Assembly: GCF_029227915.1 (NCBI RefSeq)
Contig: NC_079882.1
Location: 5,768,001 to 5,832,000 of the forward strand
Direction of reading: 5' to 3'
DNA length: 64,000 nucleotides
DNA from: Hydractinia symbiolongicarpus
Taxonomy: Eukaryota > Cnidaria > Hydrozoa > Anthoathecata > Hydractiniidae
The first letter of the stretch is position 1, and each line of letters opens with the position of its first letter. The notes beneath the pieces were generated by a model. The model was not told the DNA's origin. It saw only the letters and a program-made list of their open reading frames with translations, and searched no databases. Positions 11,568-21,295 of this stretch are shown piece after piece. Both the position numbers and the translations under genes were made by a program.

Positions 11568-13190
11568 TCATTTTTTATGCATGGTCATTTTGCTAACTTT
11601 TTGACCTTTGGTGATAACAAAATCAACATCTGTGAGATTCAACAAATCGGATCGCAGTTTCACCTCATCCGCAATTTCTTCGCTGAAATATTCTTCAAGG
11701 ACTTCTCTGTAAGCAGTTACGGTTAAAGCAACATATTTGTTACTCATATCCAAAACAACACATATTTGGCAGCAGTTCGGTTGCTGCTTTAAATGAGTGA
11801 TTGAGAAATCTCGACCACAGTGAACATTGGTGCAGGTTGCCAAACCAGTTCCTGGACGAATATCTACTTTTCCCTTACATATTTTGCATTGTAAGAAGGT
11901 TTCCACGACAATACTCTCAATAATGGGACAACATACGATCATTTCCTTAGGCGGTGTTGCTGTAGAATCTTTTTGCGCTACAGACTCATCAAATTGTACA
12001 TCCAACGCTTCTGTTAAAAAGCAAATGATTGTCGAATAATTGGTTGTAAGAACCAGCTCTTCATTGAAGGTCAAATCATCTATATACATCCATGAATTCT
12101 GAAAAGTAACACATGTCGTAAAATGCATATTTTTATTTTTCACTGCACCTGAAAGTTTATACCGCAAACCACCCACTTCAATGATGGTCTGTATTTTCAA
12201 CTGATTCTGCATTTCCTTGGAAAACTCAATGAACAAAACTGTTGCTGGGGTGGTCAAAGCATTTGGCACAGTAGTACGTTCTCCACACACAGGACAAACA
12301 ATCTTAGTGACAAAAAAATTATGTGCAAATAAATACATATGCCAATTGTCATTGAAATGAGCAAGTGGAAGAGATCTATAATTGGACACGTATTGTACGA
12401 AACTGCACATCGAACCGCATATAATCCTCCCACAACACTCGCAACAATCATTATATTGAAAGATGTGATAAATAATGCTTTTTCAGAATCATTCAAAGAT
12501 CCAAACACTGATTCCTGAAAAATTTCTGAGAACTGAGCATTGCAGTCCCTCCTACGAAATGAGGGACATCTTGATTGTATCAAAGTCCAAATGGGATCCC
12601 TAACATTATAGGCGATCAAGTCGTAAATTAGTGAAAGATCAGTGACATTAGAAGATAGATGTTGGTCATATTTGACACATGCGTCATATATTTTGTGACA
12701 GAAATGTGTCATATCTGGATGAATATTTTTCAGATATGGATAAAAAACATAGTAACACAACTCTAAAAATGTGTCTATTGCACAGCTGTATATACCTGGA
12801 CTTTTAAGGACCGCATTCAAGAGATGGTAGCGCTGAAAAATGAACATTTTTTAGACGAGTTTCACTTTACTGAACAATCAAATATGAGTGAAGCTTTCAT
12901 GCTCGTTCGAGCCTTCACGCTCATCCGTTGAAATAAAAATTCTATAATAATTCTACTTACTTGTGAAAATACCGCCACCACAAACACGTGCTTATAGTAA
13001 AGTTCGTTTCGAAAGAGAGAGATGTGAAAATACCGCCACCACAAACACGTGCTTATAGTAAAGTTTGCTTCGAAAGAGAGAGAATTGAACAGCAGCGTGC
13101 ACACTTGTTCCTTCAAGGGCAGTCTGCTGCTCATCATATGATGGCGAAGCCAGCAAATCTTCAACTGTTTTCAGCTGTATCTCCATCATT
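11568..13190 (-). pseudogene. USP-like cysteine protease domain with C-terminal zinc finger and possible OB fold, broken
   Basis: Read on minus, an N-terminal segment (about 13190-12961, start MMEIQL) ends at a good donor (CAA|GTAAGT, intron from 12960). An acceptor at 12833 (TTTTTCAG) opens the next exon in matching phase. That exon has a Cys box (YSCAIDTFLEL), then FGSLNDSEK, then in a different frame a CxxC pair (ECCG), CPVCGE, a His box (MHFTTCVTF) and WMYIDDL. This is the Cys/His/Asp layout of peptidase families C19 and C98. Next come CKIC and a C/H cluster followed by a beta-rich stretch resembling a replication protein A C-terminal zinc/OB region. Two lesions break it: a one-base deletion-type frameshift at or near the A5 run (12479-12483) and a 61-bp tandem duplication (12962-13083). 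The OB call and the transposon origin are inference. Confidence 0.5.
12962..13083. repeat. 61-bp tandem duplication inside the pseudogene
   Basis: TGTGAAAATACCGCCACC begins at 12962 and again at 13023, and the copies differ at two or three bases. Sixty-one is not a multiple of three, so the duplication shifts the minus reading frame between SLFRSKLYYKHVFV and its second copy, just before the splice donor. Confidence 0.9.
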
Positions 13191-13278
13191 CCGCGACCTT
13201 TACATTCAACATGGGACCACAGCTACGAACGCAGAAATTTTTTGCAAGAAAGACTACGCACCCAGGGCGTCCGGGAGT

Positions 13279-13296
13279 GACCGCCTTCAGGCGGTC
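13279..13296. other. GC-rich hairpin
   Basis: GACCGCC-TTCA-GGCGGTC is a perfect 7-bp stem with a 4-base loop, placed three bases before the 37-bp array. It is unusually GC-rich for this window. Such hairpins are common near ends of rolling-circle elements, but no CTRR terminus was seen here. Confidence 0.7.
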
Positions 13297-13298
13297 GA

Positions 13299-13486
13299 TA
13301 ACAATATGTGCAGGGAATCTCCCTGTGCAATAAAATAACAATATATGCAGGGAATCTCCCTATGCAATAAAATAACAATATATGCAGGGAATCTCCCTAT
13401 GCAATAAAATAACAATAATTGCAGGGAATCTCCATATGCAATAAAATAACAATATGTGCAGGGAATCTCCCTATGCAATAAAATAA
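13299..13486 (+). repeat. five-copy 37-bp tandem repeat with hairpin core
   Basis: The core CAGGGAATC recurs at 13311, 13348, 13385, 13422 and 13459, an exact 37-bp period. Each unit holds an imperfect inverted repeat (GGGA-ATC-TCCC) and an AATAAAATAA segment. Units differ at a few bases. The array sits upstream of the protease-like pseudogene, directly after a GC hairpin. Confidence 0.92.
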
Positions 13487-13984
13487 CTTCAGTTATAACT
13501 TTATCTTTTTGACTAATCATGCCAAACTCAATTAAAGAGGTCGATGCTGAAAATGTTTCTTATCCCTAAGTTCCTTAGCAAAAGGTAGAACAAATTACCT
13601 AATTTCGTAAATATTTCTGTTCGTCAATTGTGAGCTGAAATTTACGGTCAAACCCTTTATATACCTGAGCTTTCTAAGAATAGCGTCGCTTTCAAAATAA
13701 TTGTTTTCTTTAAATCTATATATAATCCAACCAGAGTATTATAATGCTCTAAAAACTTCATTTTTGTCATGATAATTTATTATTCTATCTGAATATACAT
13801 ATTTAATGAGCACAGAACCGTTATAAAATTTCGGATGACGTCATAATTATTATAATTTATGAAATTCAGGAAAGGTGTATTTGACGTCGACGCTCACACA
13901 CACAGACACCGTATTACTGCACACAAAAAAATTATAAATGGTAAAACGAAGCTGAAAATAAGTAGTTACGTAAAATGTTATTAG
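13487..13984. other. AT-rich DNA, nothing assigned
   Basis: No gene, repeat boundary or RNA recognised. Confidence 0.4.
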
Positions 13985-14230
13985 TTAGTTATAGTTTTGA
14001 TTTTATGTTGAGAATATGCGCACCATTTCTGTAGATAAAAAATGTAAACAACAGACCACAGAATTGGTATAAATCCATTTTAAGAACGAAATATTTGTTT
14101 AAAATTGTTATTTTGAAAGAAGAGAAAATAGTTAAAAAGTTTTTTTGGATCTCGTACAAAAATTTTGTATGAATTTCAGAAGTGCCCATAAAGCCCTCTT
14201 TTTTGTCTACAAGAATATGTGTGCATATAC
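13985..14230 (+). repeat. dispersed repeat family, copy 1 of 3
   Basis: It shares the word AAACAACAGACCAC and its surroundings, an AAATATTTG-TTAAAATT stretch and a downstream pyrimidine run plus TACA(C)AA segment, with copies near 35265-35490 and 47395-47655, all in the same orientation. It is diverged, with no termini or coding sequence recognised. Confidence 0.45.
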
Positions 14231-14996
14231 AAAAATACGCAAAAAGGGTTCATAGATGGCTCATCGCAGTGATAAAAATAAAGCTGAAAAAATTTTTTTA
14301 GATCAACGTTGCTTTGTGTGACACACAGAACACCAACGAGTAACTGGTACCAATCTCCAATTATTATTCTATCGTAAACAATAAGAGATAAAAAAACATG
14401 TTTTATATGCGATAATGAAGTCAAGGTAACGACTGGAGACCATTACGACAGGTAAAAAGAATAAAAACAAGTTTAAAAAATATCATAATTACAAATTTCA
14501 GATATATTTATAAATAATAATGGATGAACGCAACAATAAATGGCTGTAATTTTAAAACTACTATTTATAAAGAAGAAAAAAAACTTGGCCAGATACTTCA
14601 GATGTCTCAAAGACAGCGCAGACATTTTAACTTCAAAATCTGATAAAGAAGATACCAGGATTGATAATGGATAGAATTAATTTAAATGTATCTCTAGGTA
14701 GACATATTGAGCCTAAATTAGCACAACTATTTGGACTATTGCATACATTGCCATTGTTTCGTTTTATAAGATGAATTTTGATCCTAGATTTTGCAAGCGT
14801 AAGTCGTGTGTGAGTGAAATAAGGTGAAGTATAAGAAAATAGGAACAACACAAATAAAATTGGAAGGAACACCATTAGCTCTTTTTAATTTGTCTGTATA
14901 TGTAAAATCTGGGGACATATTGTAACTGTCAATTTGCAATAAACAACACAAAACTTTATATCTAAACATGCACTAAACTGTACTTATTTTTAGCTT
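14231..14996. other. AT-rich DNA, nothing assigned
   Basis: Only short open frames without motifs. Confidence 0.4.
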
Positions 14997-15003
14997 TTGC
15001 ACA

Positions 15004-15411
15004 TCAGTGTACGGCCTGGGTTATATCTCCTCTTATACCCTTCTCAAACATCAGGAGCATGTCGGGATCTGTGAGAAGCTCTAACCTTATACCCGTAAAT
15101 TTCAGGGCTGCTTTCCAGGCAAAGCCAGGTGCGGAGTAGAAATGGGCGGGATCAAGGCTGTAGCTGTCCAAGCAGACGCCTTGAAATGTCTCGAAGGCGT
15201 CGGCCAATAGCAGTACGTCTATGGTCAGGTAGATGTCATGGTATTCCCACATGGTGACGTTATCACCCTCCGGGGTAATGAAATCCCATACCTCTTTCGC
15301 ATACGTATAGTCCCTGTCGCTGATACCATTCATATTCAGCTTGCTGTAGAATGCCTCCTTGGGAGGTAGTTCCAGCTCCTCGAATCGCTGCCATCCATCC
15401 ATGTACTCGTT
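15004..15411 (-). pseudogene. fragment of protein-primed DNA polymerase type B (Polinton/Maverick-type element)
   Basis: A minus frame of about 132 codons has the signature of the DNA_pol_B_2 family. LPPKEAFYSKLN is followed by YAKEVWDF, MWEYHDIYLTIDVLLLADAFE (in which YLxxDVLLLADxFE is characteristic), FYSAPGFAWKAALK and DMLLMFEKGIRGDI. This corresponds to the part between the exonuclease and polymerase palm of a much longer enzyme, so the piece is a small fragment. It ends at a stop (QAVH*), where intact relatives continue. It looks clearly more GC-rich than its flanks, consistent with insertion of a foreign element piece. No capsid, integrase or terminal repeat was seen nearby. Confidence 0.75.
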
Positions 15412-17760
15412 TTTTATTTTAAATCAACTTTATCTACACTATTTGCTAAAGGTATTGAGATTCTAATTATACACAGACTCCCCTCAGACATGTTGAAATC
15501 GGGTCTTTCTAATGCTACTATAAACTATACGTGGAAACAGGGGATAAAAGACAGTAATTCTATCCTTATTGCCTTTTTTGACATTTACTGTCAGTTTTTC
15601 TTATTAAACAAACTGATTATTTTTTTTATTTCATTCTGGGAAGTTTAAACATTTTTTAATTTAAATGAGATGCACTTCTGAGAGCCAATTCCTTTCGTCA
15701 TCAACCATTAATCTATTTTGGTATTTTAATCTAGTAATTGTCTTAAATGATGATTTTTCTTCACTGACCTTGATATAATTAAAAGAAATTGAAAATCTTT
15801 GACATTACTAAGGAATACTAAAGGTCATTTATTAAGTTAATATAAGATAGCGTAGCCAACCAGTTGTAAAACATAGTCTGCTGCTATACAAAATGAACTA
15901 TTTTAAAAAACTTTTAACGCTATTTCAGGCTGTGAGCATTCTGCTATATCGCACATCATTCCGAGGTTTAGTACCCAAGTTATTACAATAAAATCTGATC
16001 ATTTTAGGCTTTTAATGGTTTTTTAATTTGTCAGTACTGAAATCAGTTGAGTAGTACCCCTCTGTTGCTTCGATTTTTGTTTACGTAGCATGAGATAATT
16101 GAGAGTTTATGCTGTCGGAAGTAAAAAAGAGATAGATAGTACATGTACGCATAATGCGTAACACCTCTTCACTTTTTTCAATTTGAAACACCTTCCTCCA
16201 CCCTCGGCTTGCCTACATACTTAATAGTTGGCCCCACACATAAAGGTAGAGGAAGCCTAGCAATTACATATTAATTTCAAAGAACGTAGGCCAAGCATTT
16301 TGATCTAATCGGTTTCTTAAATTTAATACATTGTTGTAAATGTTGTTTACTTTAAAGGTCGCATGTATTGTAGCCATCTACGTAAGAGCAATTGAAATGT
16401 GGTTGCTCGTTTGATTGTTATAAATAGTTTGCGTATTCTTAATTACGTATAATTTAACGTTTAACACGTAGCATTTAGTTTCTCATTAATTTAAATGTAA
16501 ATGGCGACGTAATAGAAAATGCTGTTTTGCCAGCATGTGTGACGAAACTGCTTTCATTGACGATGAATGTTGTAAGCTAACGCTACATATTGCCGTAGTT
16601 TCACAACAAGTAATAAACAGTGACAGTCACAAATTTGGACCTTAATAATAGCTATATACGGACTGTCCCATGTTACGAATTAAAGCTGTCGGTTATCATC
16701 ACTAGAGATCAGGATCTAGCGTGGCACACGCTGTTTCCGCATTATTTTGCTTTGAAAGCAGTTCAGATGTCAATTTCCTTAATATACGAAAAGTTAAAGA
16801 ATTGGTAATAATAGATAACAAACTTTTACTTTCTTAGCAAATTCATCAAAACTAATGTTATATTAGAAATCAAAAGTTTGTGGAACGTCATTTCGGCAAT
16901 TCTTTAAGTTTTTTAGTGAGGAGTTTTTTAGTGAGGAGTTTTTTAGTGAGCTGGTACAAAAGTGTATTTTAAACGCATTTTCTTTTGTAATTTTCCACAA
17001 TGTATATTCTTATTCACGTAAATATAATATTATTTTCTACAGGATTCGCACCATTTTTTTTTTTTTTTTTTTTTTCGTTAATAACTTTAATACTTTTAGA
17101 ATTTGTAAGTAATTAGCAGTTTGATAGGAAATGTTATTTTTACCTAATTTAAAATTTTAGTAGAAAACAAAAGTCCTTCGCACTTGATACTTTCTCCGAC
17201 TGTGTGTTCTCTCTACACTCTCCTATAGCGAACATACTTATATTATATACATACTTAGATATGTTTTTAACATTTTTCCTAATCTCAATACATTAATTTT
17301 TTTGTTTGTTTAACAGGGCACCTATTGATAGCAATGTATATGTACGTTAAAAGGTTTTTACCTGTATAAATATGTTTTAACAATAAATGATAAATGTAGC
17401 TGAGTTAAATACAGGACGAGCTTAAAACAGTTTCTCTCGTCTAGGCTACTTATTTTGTGAGAAGGAAATTGCATTAATTGATATTGCAATCACCTTATCG
17501 CTGCAATAAAAAATCATTTCAAGAAATCATATCACTGAATGTGACGTCAACTCAAATCCCAGATAAAATTTTTTCAAATGTTGTGGAATTTTTGTTAACC
17601 GCTTCATGAAAACACGATGACCGTGCTTACTTTAAACAAAAAAACCACAAATTTAACACATGCAGCAAAATTGCATTAATTAATTAGATAAACAATTTAT
17701 ACAAAAACTAATATATTATCGTTACAAGCTGTTTATAGAAAATTGCATTCGTTTAACAGT
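15412..17760. other. AT-rich intergenic DNA, nothing assigned
   Basis: No gene recognised. A 17-bp unit (TTTTTTAGTGAGGAG) repeats about three times at 16912-16950, and a run of more than 20 T lies near 17056-17078. Confidence 0.4.
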
Positions 17761-19140
17761 CTATATCCTGTTTCCATTAATGTCTGTTAGGTAATTCTTT
17801 TGCTTAATCTTTTTATTAAGAAAAAACTCATTTGATGTAAGAGAACGCTTATTACCTGTTAAAATTACAGGTGAAATATTATTGTTTTGTATACACACAT
17901 CTTTCAATCGAGCTAATCCAGTCTGGAGAATGTCCAATTCATGCGCAATTATGATTCTAAACCAACCATGTTCGATACATTCAAATGCAAATCCTGGTAC
18001 TAAGTATAATCCGTGGTTCATTAACTTATTAAACATATCTACTTCTGCTTGTTTGTCGTCGCTTAAGAGATAGTTGGATAAGTTCATCCAAAGAAATAAG
18101 CCACTTGTCGGGTATATGTATGGAATGTCCCATTTCTGTAAATGCTGAGTGACAAGATCGCGAGACTTTCTTAGTCGAGAATGATTGATTGACTTCAGTT
18201 TATTTAACCATGTTTCGTCTGTGATCAGTTCTTCCAGAATGTATTGTGTTGCAGTAGGCACACTAGTGTAGTAACCAACAGATGTTAAAGCCGATTGTAA
18301 ATCCACATTTTTCGTTATCGCAATGCCACATCGAAATCCAGACAATCCGAAATCTTTGCTAAAGCCCCATACAACATGAATCTTATCACTGTGTTTTAGG
18401 TAACTTTTCAGAGAAAGAACGCTTTTGAAATCAACGTTTTCATCGTAAACAGACATCATGTATATTTCATCGCAAATAAGGTGAATGTTATACTGACTGC
18501 AAAAGGTGATATACGATTCAAGTTCTTCTTCAGTGTATATGATTCCAAGTGGATTGTTTGGATTAGATAGAAGAAGTGCTTTGATGTGAATTCCTTCTTC
18601 TTCAGCTTTGATAAATGCTTCTTCGAGCAGTTGAGTTGTTAACTGAAACGGTTTCACCTGATGAAGAGATTTACTTTCTAAATGCACAGGATATGTTTTA
18701 ACGCCAATTCTTTGCTCCAAATCACTTTCAAATCCACAGTAGTATGGAGCAGGAATAAGTACACCATCACCTTCATCACAGAGTGAATATCCAAGAGCTT
18801 CAATGACTGTTCCACAGCCATTCATCACATAAATGTCGTCCCTTTGAAGCTTGACAGAAGGCTTGAAATTGTTCGTGAAAAAAGTATTTAACTTATCTCG
18901 AAACTCGTCAGTTCCAGAGAGTTTGCAATAATGAGTATATTTTTCTGGAATGTCAGATGCCTTGACAGAATTCATTTTTTCTTTAACCACGTCGTAAACT
19001 ATTCTATTTTCAGCTGTTCCCAAATTAATTATGCCTTTTGGGTTGGTTTTTTCGTTGTATGGGTTCCTGTTTTGCTTATACCATGCGCTATGCAGCATAT
19101 TAGGTGAGCCTTTTTTCTTTGATACTCGTTTAGACAGCAT
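17761..19140 (-). CDS. 1-aminocyclopropane-1-carboxylate synthase-like aminotransferase, gene A
   Basis: A 459-residue fold-type I, class I/II PLP aminotransferase on one coding exon. It resembles animal ACCS proteins more than plant ACC synthase: NLGTAEN at residues 39-45, APYYCGF at 131-137. Cofactor residues are intact: SNPNNPLG (192-199), CDEIY (223-227, Asp224 to the pyridine nitrogen), SKDFGLSGFR (261-270, Lys262 forming the Schiff base, Arg270 to phosphate) and GWFR (392-395, Arg395 to substrate carboxylate). Animal members are not shown to make ethylene precursor, so the substrate is open. The start is fixed by a 5' non-coding exon spliced seven bases before the ATG and by the same MLSKRV start in gene B. 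The C-terminal ~50 residues are lysine-rich and unrelated to gene B. The central part is nearly identical to gene B. Confidence 0.92.
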   Translation of the reverse strand: MLSKRVSKKKGSPNMLHSAWYKQNRNPYNEKTNPKGIINLGTAENRIVYDVVKEKMNSVKASDIPEKYTHYCKLSGTDEFRDKLNTFFTNNFKPSVKLQRDDIYVMNGCGTVIEALGYSLCDEGDGVLIPAPYYCGFESDLEQRIGVKTYPVHLESKSLHQVKPFQLTTQLLEEAFIKAEEEGIHIKALLLSNPNNPLGIIYTEEELESYITFCSQYNIHLICDEIYMMSVYDENVDFKSVLSLKSYLKHSDKIHVVWGFSKDFGLSGFRCGIAITKNVDLQSALTSVGYYTSVPTATQYILEELITDETWLNKLKSINHSRLRKSRDLVTQHLQKWDIPYIYPTSGLFLWMNLSNYLLSDDKQAEVDMFNKLMNHGLYLVPGFAFECIEHGWFRIIIAHELDILQTGLARLKDVCIQNNNISPVILTGNKRSLTSNEFFLNKKIKQKNYLTDINGNRI

Positions 19141-19147
19141 CTTCTTT

Positions 19148-19255
19148 CTAGAAATGGATTTATATTAAATAATGTATTATGGTACAGCTGTAGCGGCGTG
19201 ATATTAATTCTTTGAAAAGCAAAGGACTTTCGTTAAAAAAAGGTATTTTTCTTAC
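19148..19255 (-). other. 5' UTR intron and non-coding first exon of gene A
   Basis: On minus, TATCAA|GTAAGA gives a strong donor with intron start at 19255, and TTTCTAG ends the 108-bp intron at 19148. AAAGAAG then leads to the ATG. The non-coding exon upstream would run from about 19315 to 19256, about 30 bases after the TATA box. Gene B has no matching intron. Confidence 0.65.
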
Positions 19256-19336
19256 TTGATAAAGATGACCTATGGATATGATCTACTTGTTTCTTTCTCT
19301 TGTGGATGAATGGTTCATGAAGTTCTTCGAAGCCCT

Positions 19337-19346
19337 CCTTTTATAG
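19337..19346 (-). promoter_or_regulatory. TATA box of gene A
   Basis: CTATAAAAGG on minus is a consensus TATA box about 80 bases upstream of the inferred 5' UTR donor site. It predicts transcription start near 19315. Gene B has the same element (CTATAAAAGC) at a comparable place. Confidence 0.7.
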
Positions 19347-20915
19347 TACTTACCCATAATTGGCCTCCATTTATTTTTGGTATCCAAGGCATGCCTGCAA
19401 TATTTAAAGGTAATTGATGATTTCTTTGCGGGCAATTGTATATTTTGATTACCAAATGACGTTGCTTTTTTTATTTCAGACCTCCTGCATAAACCTATGA
19501 ATTAAAAGGCAATTGCATTCTTTTTAGAAAGAAGCTGTGTTTCTATATAATTTATGAATGACTAAGTACCTGCTGACAAAGATAATATCGGTTATCAATT
19601 AATTACTTTTGTTGCTTATTTCACCTTATTTCTGACGACGATTTAATTACCTTGTTTATGTGTGCGTTTAATGTATTAACTTGTCCAGGATATATGTAAA
19701 AAAAATCATATAATTAGACCAGGATAAAACTGTTCAAATACATATATATAAGGTGTTTAACTGTTGCGTTAATTAAGTTAGATGCATTTATAGTTCAGTC
19801 ACGTAGCTGAATGTTTTTATAAATATAATCAATTAAAACTCACTATTACACTAAATGTTACTATTTATTCCGCACAATCCCATTTAACTGGCTATTTTTG
19901 TACACAGACTTCAAATTACACTAACTATGCAGGTATTTCCGTTTGTAAATAACAAAACGCTGTGATTTAGTAAAATTGATATGTGAAAAAGATTGACTCT
20001 AAACTTTGCAAGAATAAGGGTATGGCAGCATATATGACTCAACTTCCTTATTTCAAACTAAAAATAGACACCTTTAACAAGTTCCCTATGTTAAAATCAA
20101 GTTATGTAATCGTATACCGAAGTAAATCTTTAGTAAATGTTTGCGAAATAGCATGTTTAGCAAAGTTGTTGTTAAATAAACTACAATCTTGGACAAAAAT
20201 ATTAAGACAAAGGCAGCTCGCCACGTGTGCAAAGTCACTATATTTGCACACGTGTAGGCCAGGCAGAAAGCTTTGGGTTTTTTCTAGTCGCGTTCTTTAG
20301 CGCGCTCGCTCAACAAAATAATCCACGTCGAGCCACGTCAACTGAATCGATTTAATCAAATAACCTAAGATCCTAAGTCCTAGTCCTCAGGCTTAAGGAC
20401 ACTGAACACTGACAGGTGAACATTGATAAGTTCAAAAATTAACAATGCACGTTAACTTACTATCTAGGACTATCACGTGATTAACTAATTATTGCTAGAA
20501 GATCACACAATATCCGATTTGTTCAGTTTAATGAAATTTACCGCATATTCTTTATTATCACTTTCCCAGTTTAAGTTGATATGTATATATATCACTTGCG
20601 TAGCATTTCAATCGGTACCCATATCAATTATGCCGACTGCGGAAGACAGGTTAAGTTTGATGTTAACAATCTTGAACATGTTTAGATAAGAAAGGGACCA
20701 GCGAATAGTTAATAATCAGTAGTCTGTTGTAATATCCTTCCGCGATCGTGCCTTTTCCATTCCTAGGTAAACAAACATTGAATTCTTCTTAATCCCTTAG
20801 TAAAAACTGCTCATTGCAACTTTATGTTTCAGGGACTATCTACACTTGACCTAATCGTAACTATTGCACTTTCCAAATTTTGGCACCGAGCCTATGACTG
20901 TAACGTAATAATATA
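19347..20915. other. AT-rich DNA upstream of gene A
   Basis: No gene recognised. It contains the 12-bp-stem hairpin at 20222-20254. The open frame at 19983-20300 on plus has no family motif. Confidence 0.4.
20222..20254. other. perfect 12-bp inverted repeat (hairpin)
   Basis: CACGTGTGCAAA (20222-20233) and TTTGCACACGTG (20243-20254) are exact reverse complements around a 9-base spacer. Each arm holds an E-box CACGTG. It could be a paired bHLH-type site, a hairpin from a transposon end, or chance. Nothing nearby decides between these. Confidence 0.8.
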
Positions 20916-21295
20916 CAGTCGACTCCCGTTATTTCTAACTCTCAATGGACCGGACAAAAAGTTCAAGTTAACGCGATTTTTGAGATAGTGCGAATTGTAG
21001 ATTAATGAAATTACATTAGGAGAAAATTCGCGTTAGCTGGGTTTTAGCTTTTTTAACACAGTTACGGTAAGAATAAAAATATTCGAAACTGAAATAGCGT
21101 TCGAAAACATAAGCAAAAAGGTTTATGAAGAGCTTTTTTCTTTGAGCGAAATTTTTGAGAACTTTGAGGTGCTGCAATATGTCACCAGAAACCAAAAATT
21201 AGTTCGAGATGGAGGAGTTCAAGATAGCGAGGCTGTATATGCTTACGAAACCAAGGTTTGAAAGCGTGAAGTTAAAGATAACGGGAACCAAGTGT
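20916..21295. mobile_element. degenerate pogo/Tigger-like MITE
   Basis: It starts ATA|CAGTCGACTCCCGTTAT, typical of pogo-type termini. Near its far end (21277-21290) GATAACGGGAACC is a reverse-complement counterpart, with CGCGTTA and GTTCGAG/GTTCAAG words between. The right terminus is decayed, so its end is approximate. It is non-coding. It resembles the better-preserved element at 49705-50226 in style, not in detail. Confidence 0.5.

Noticed and set aside
13299-13486. CRISPR-like array (five regular 37-bp units)
   Set aside because: The units are directly adjacent with no unique spacers, the host is a eukaryote and no cas genes are present. It is a minisatellite.
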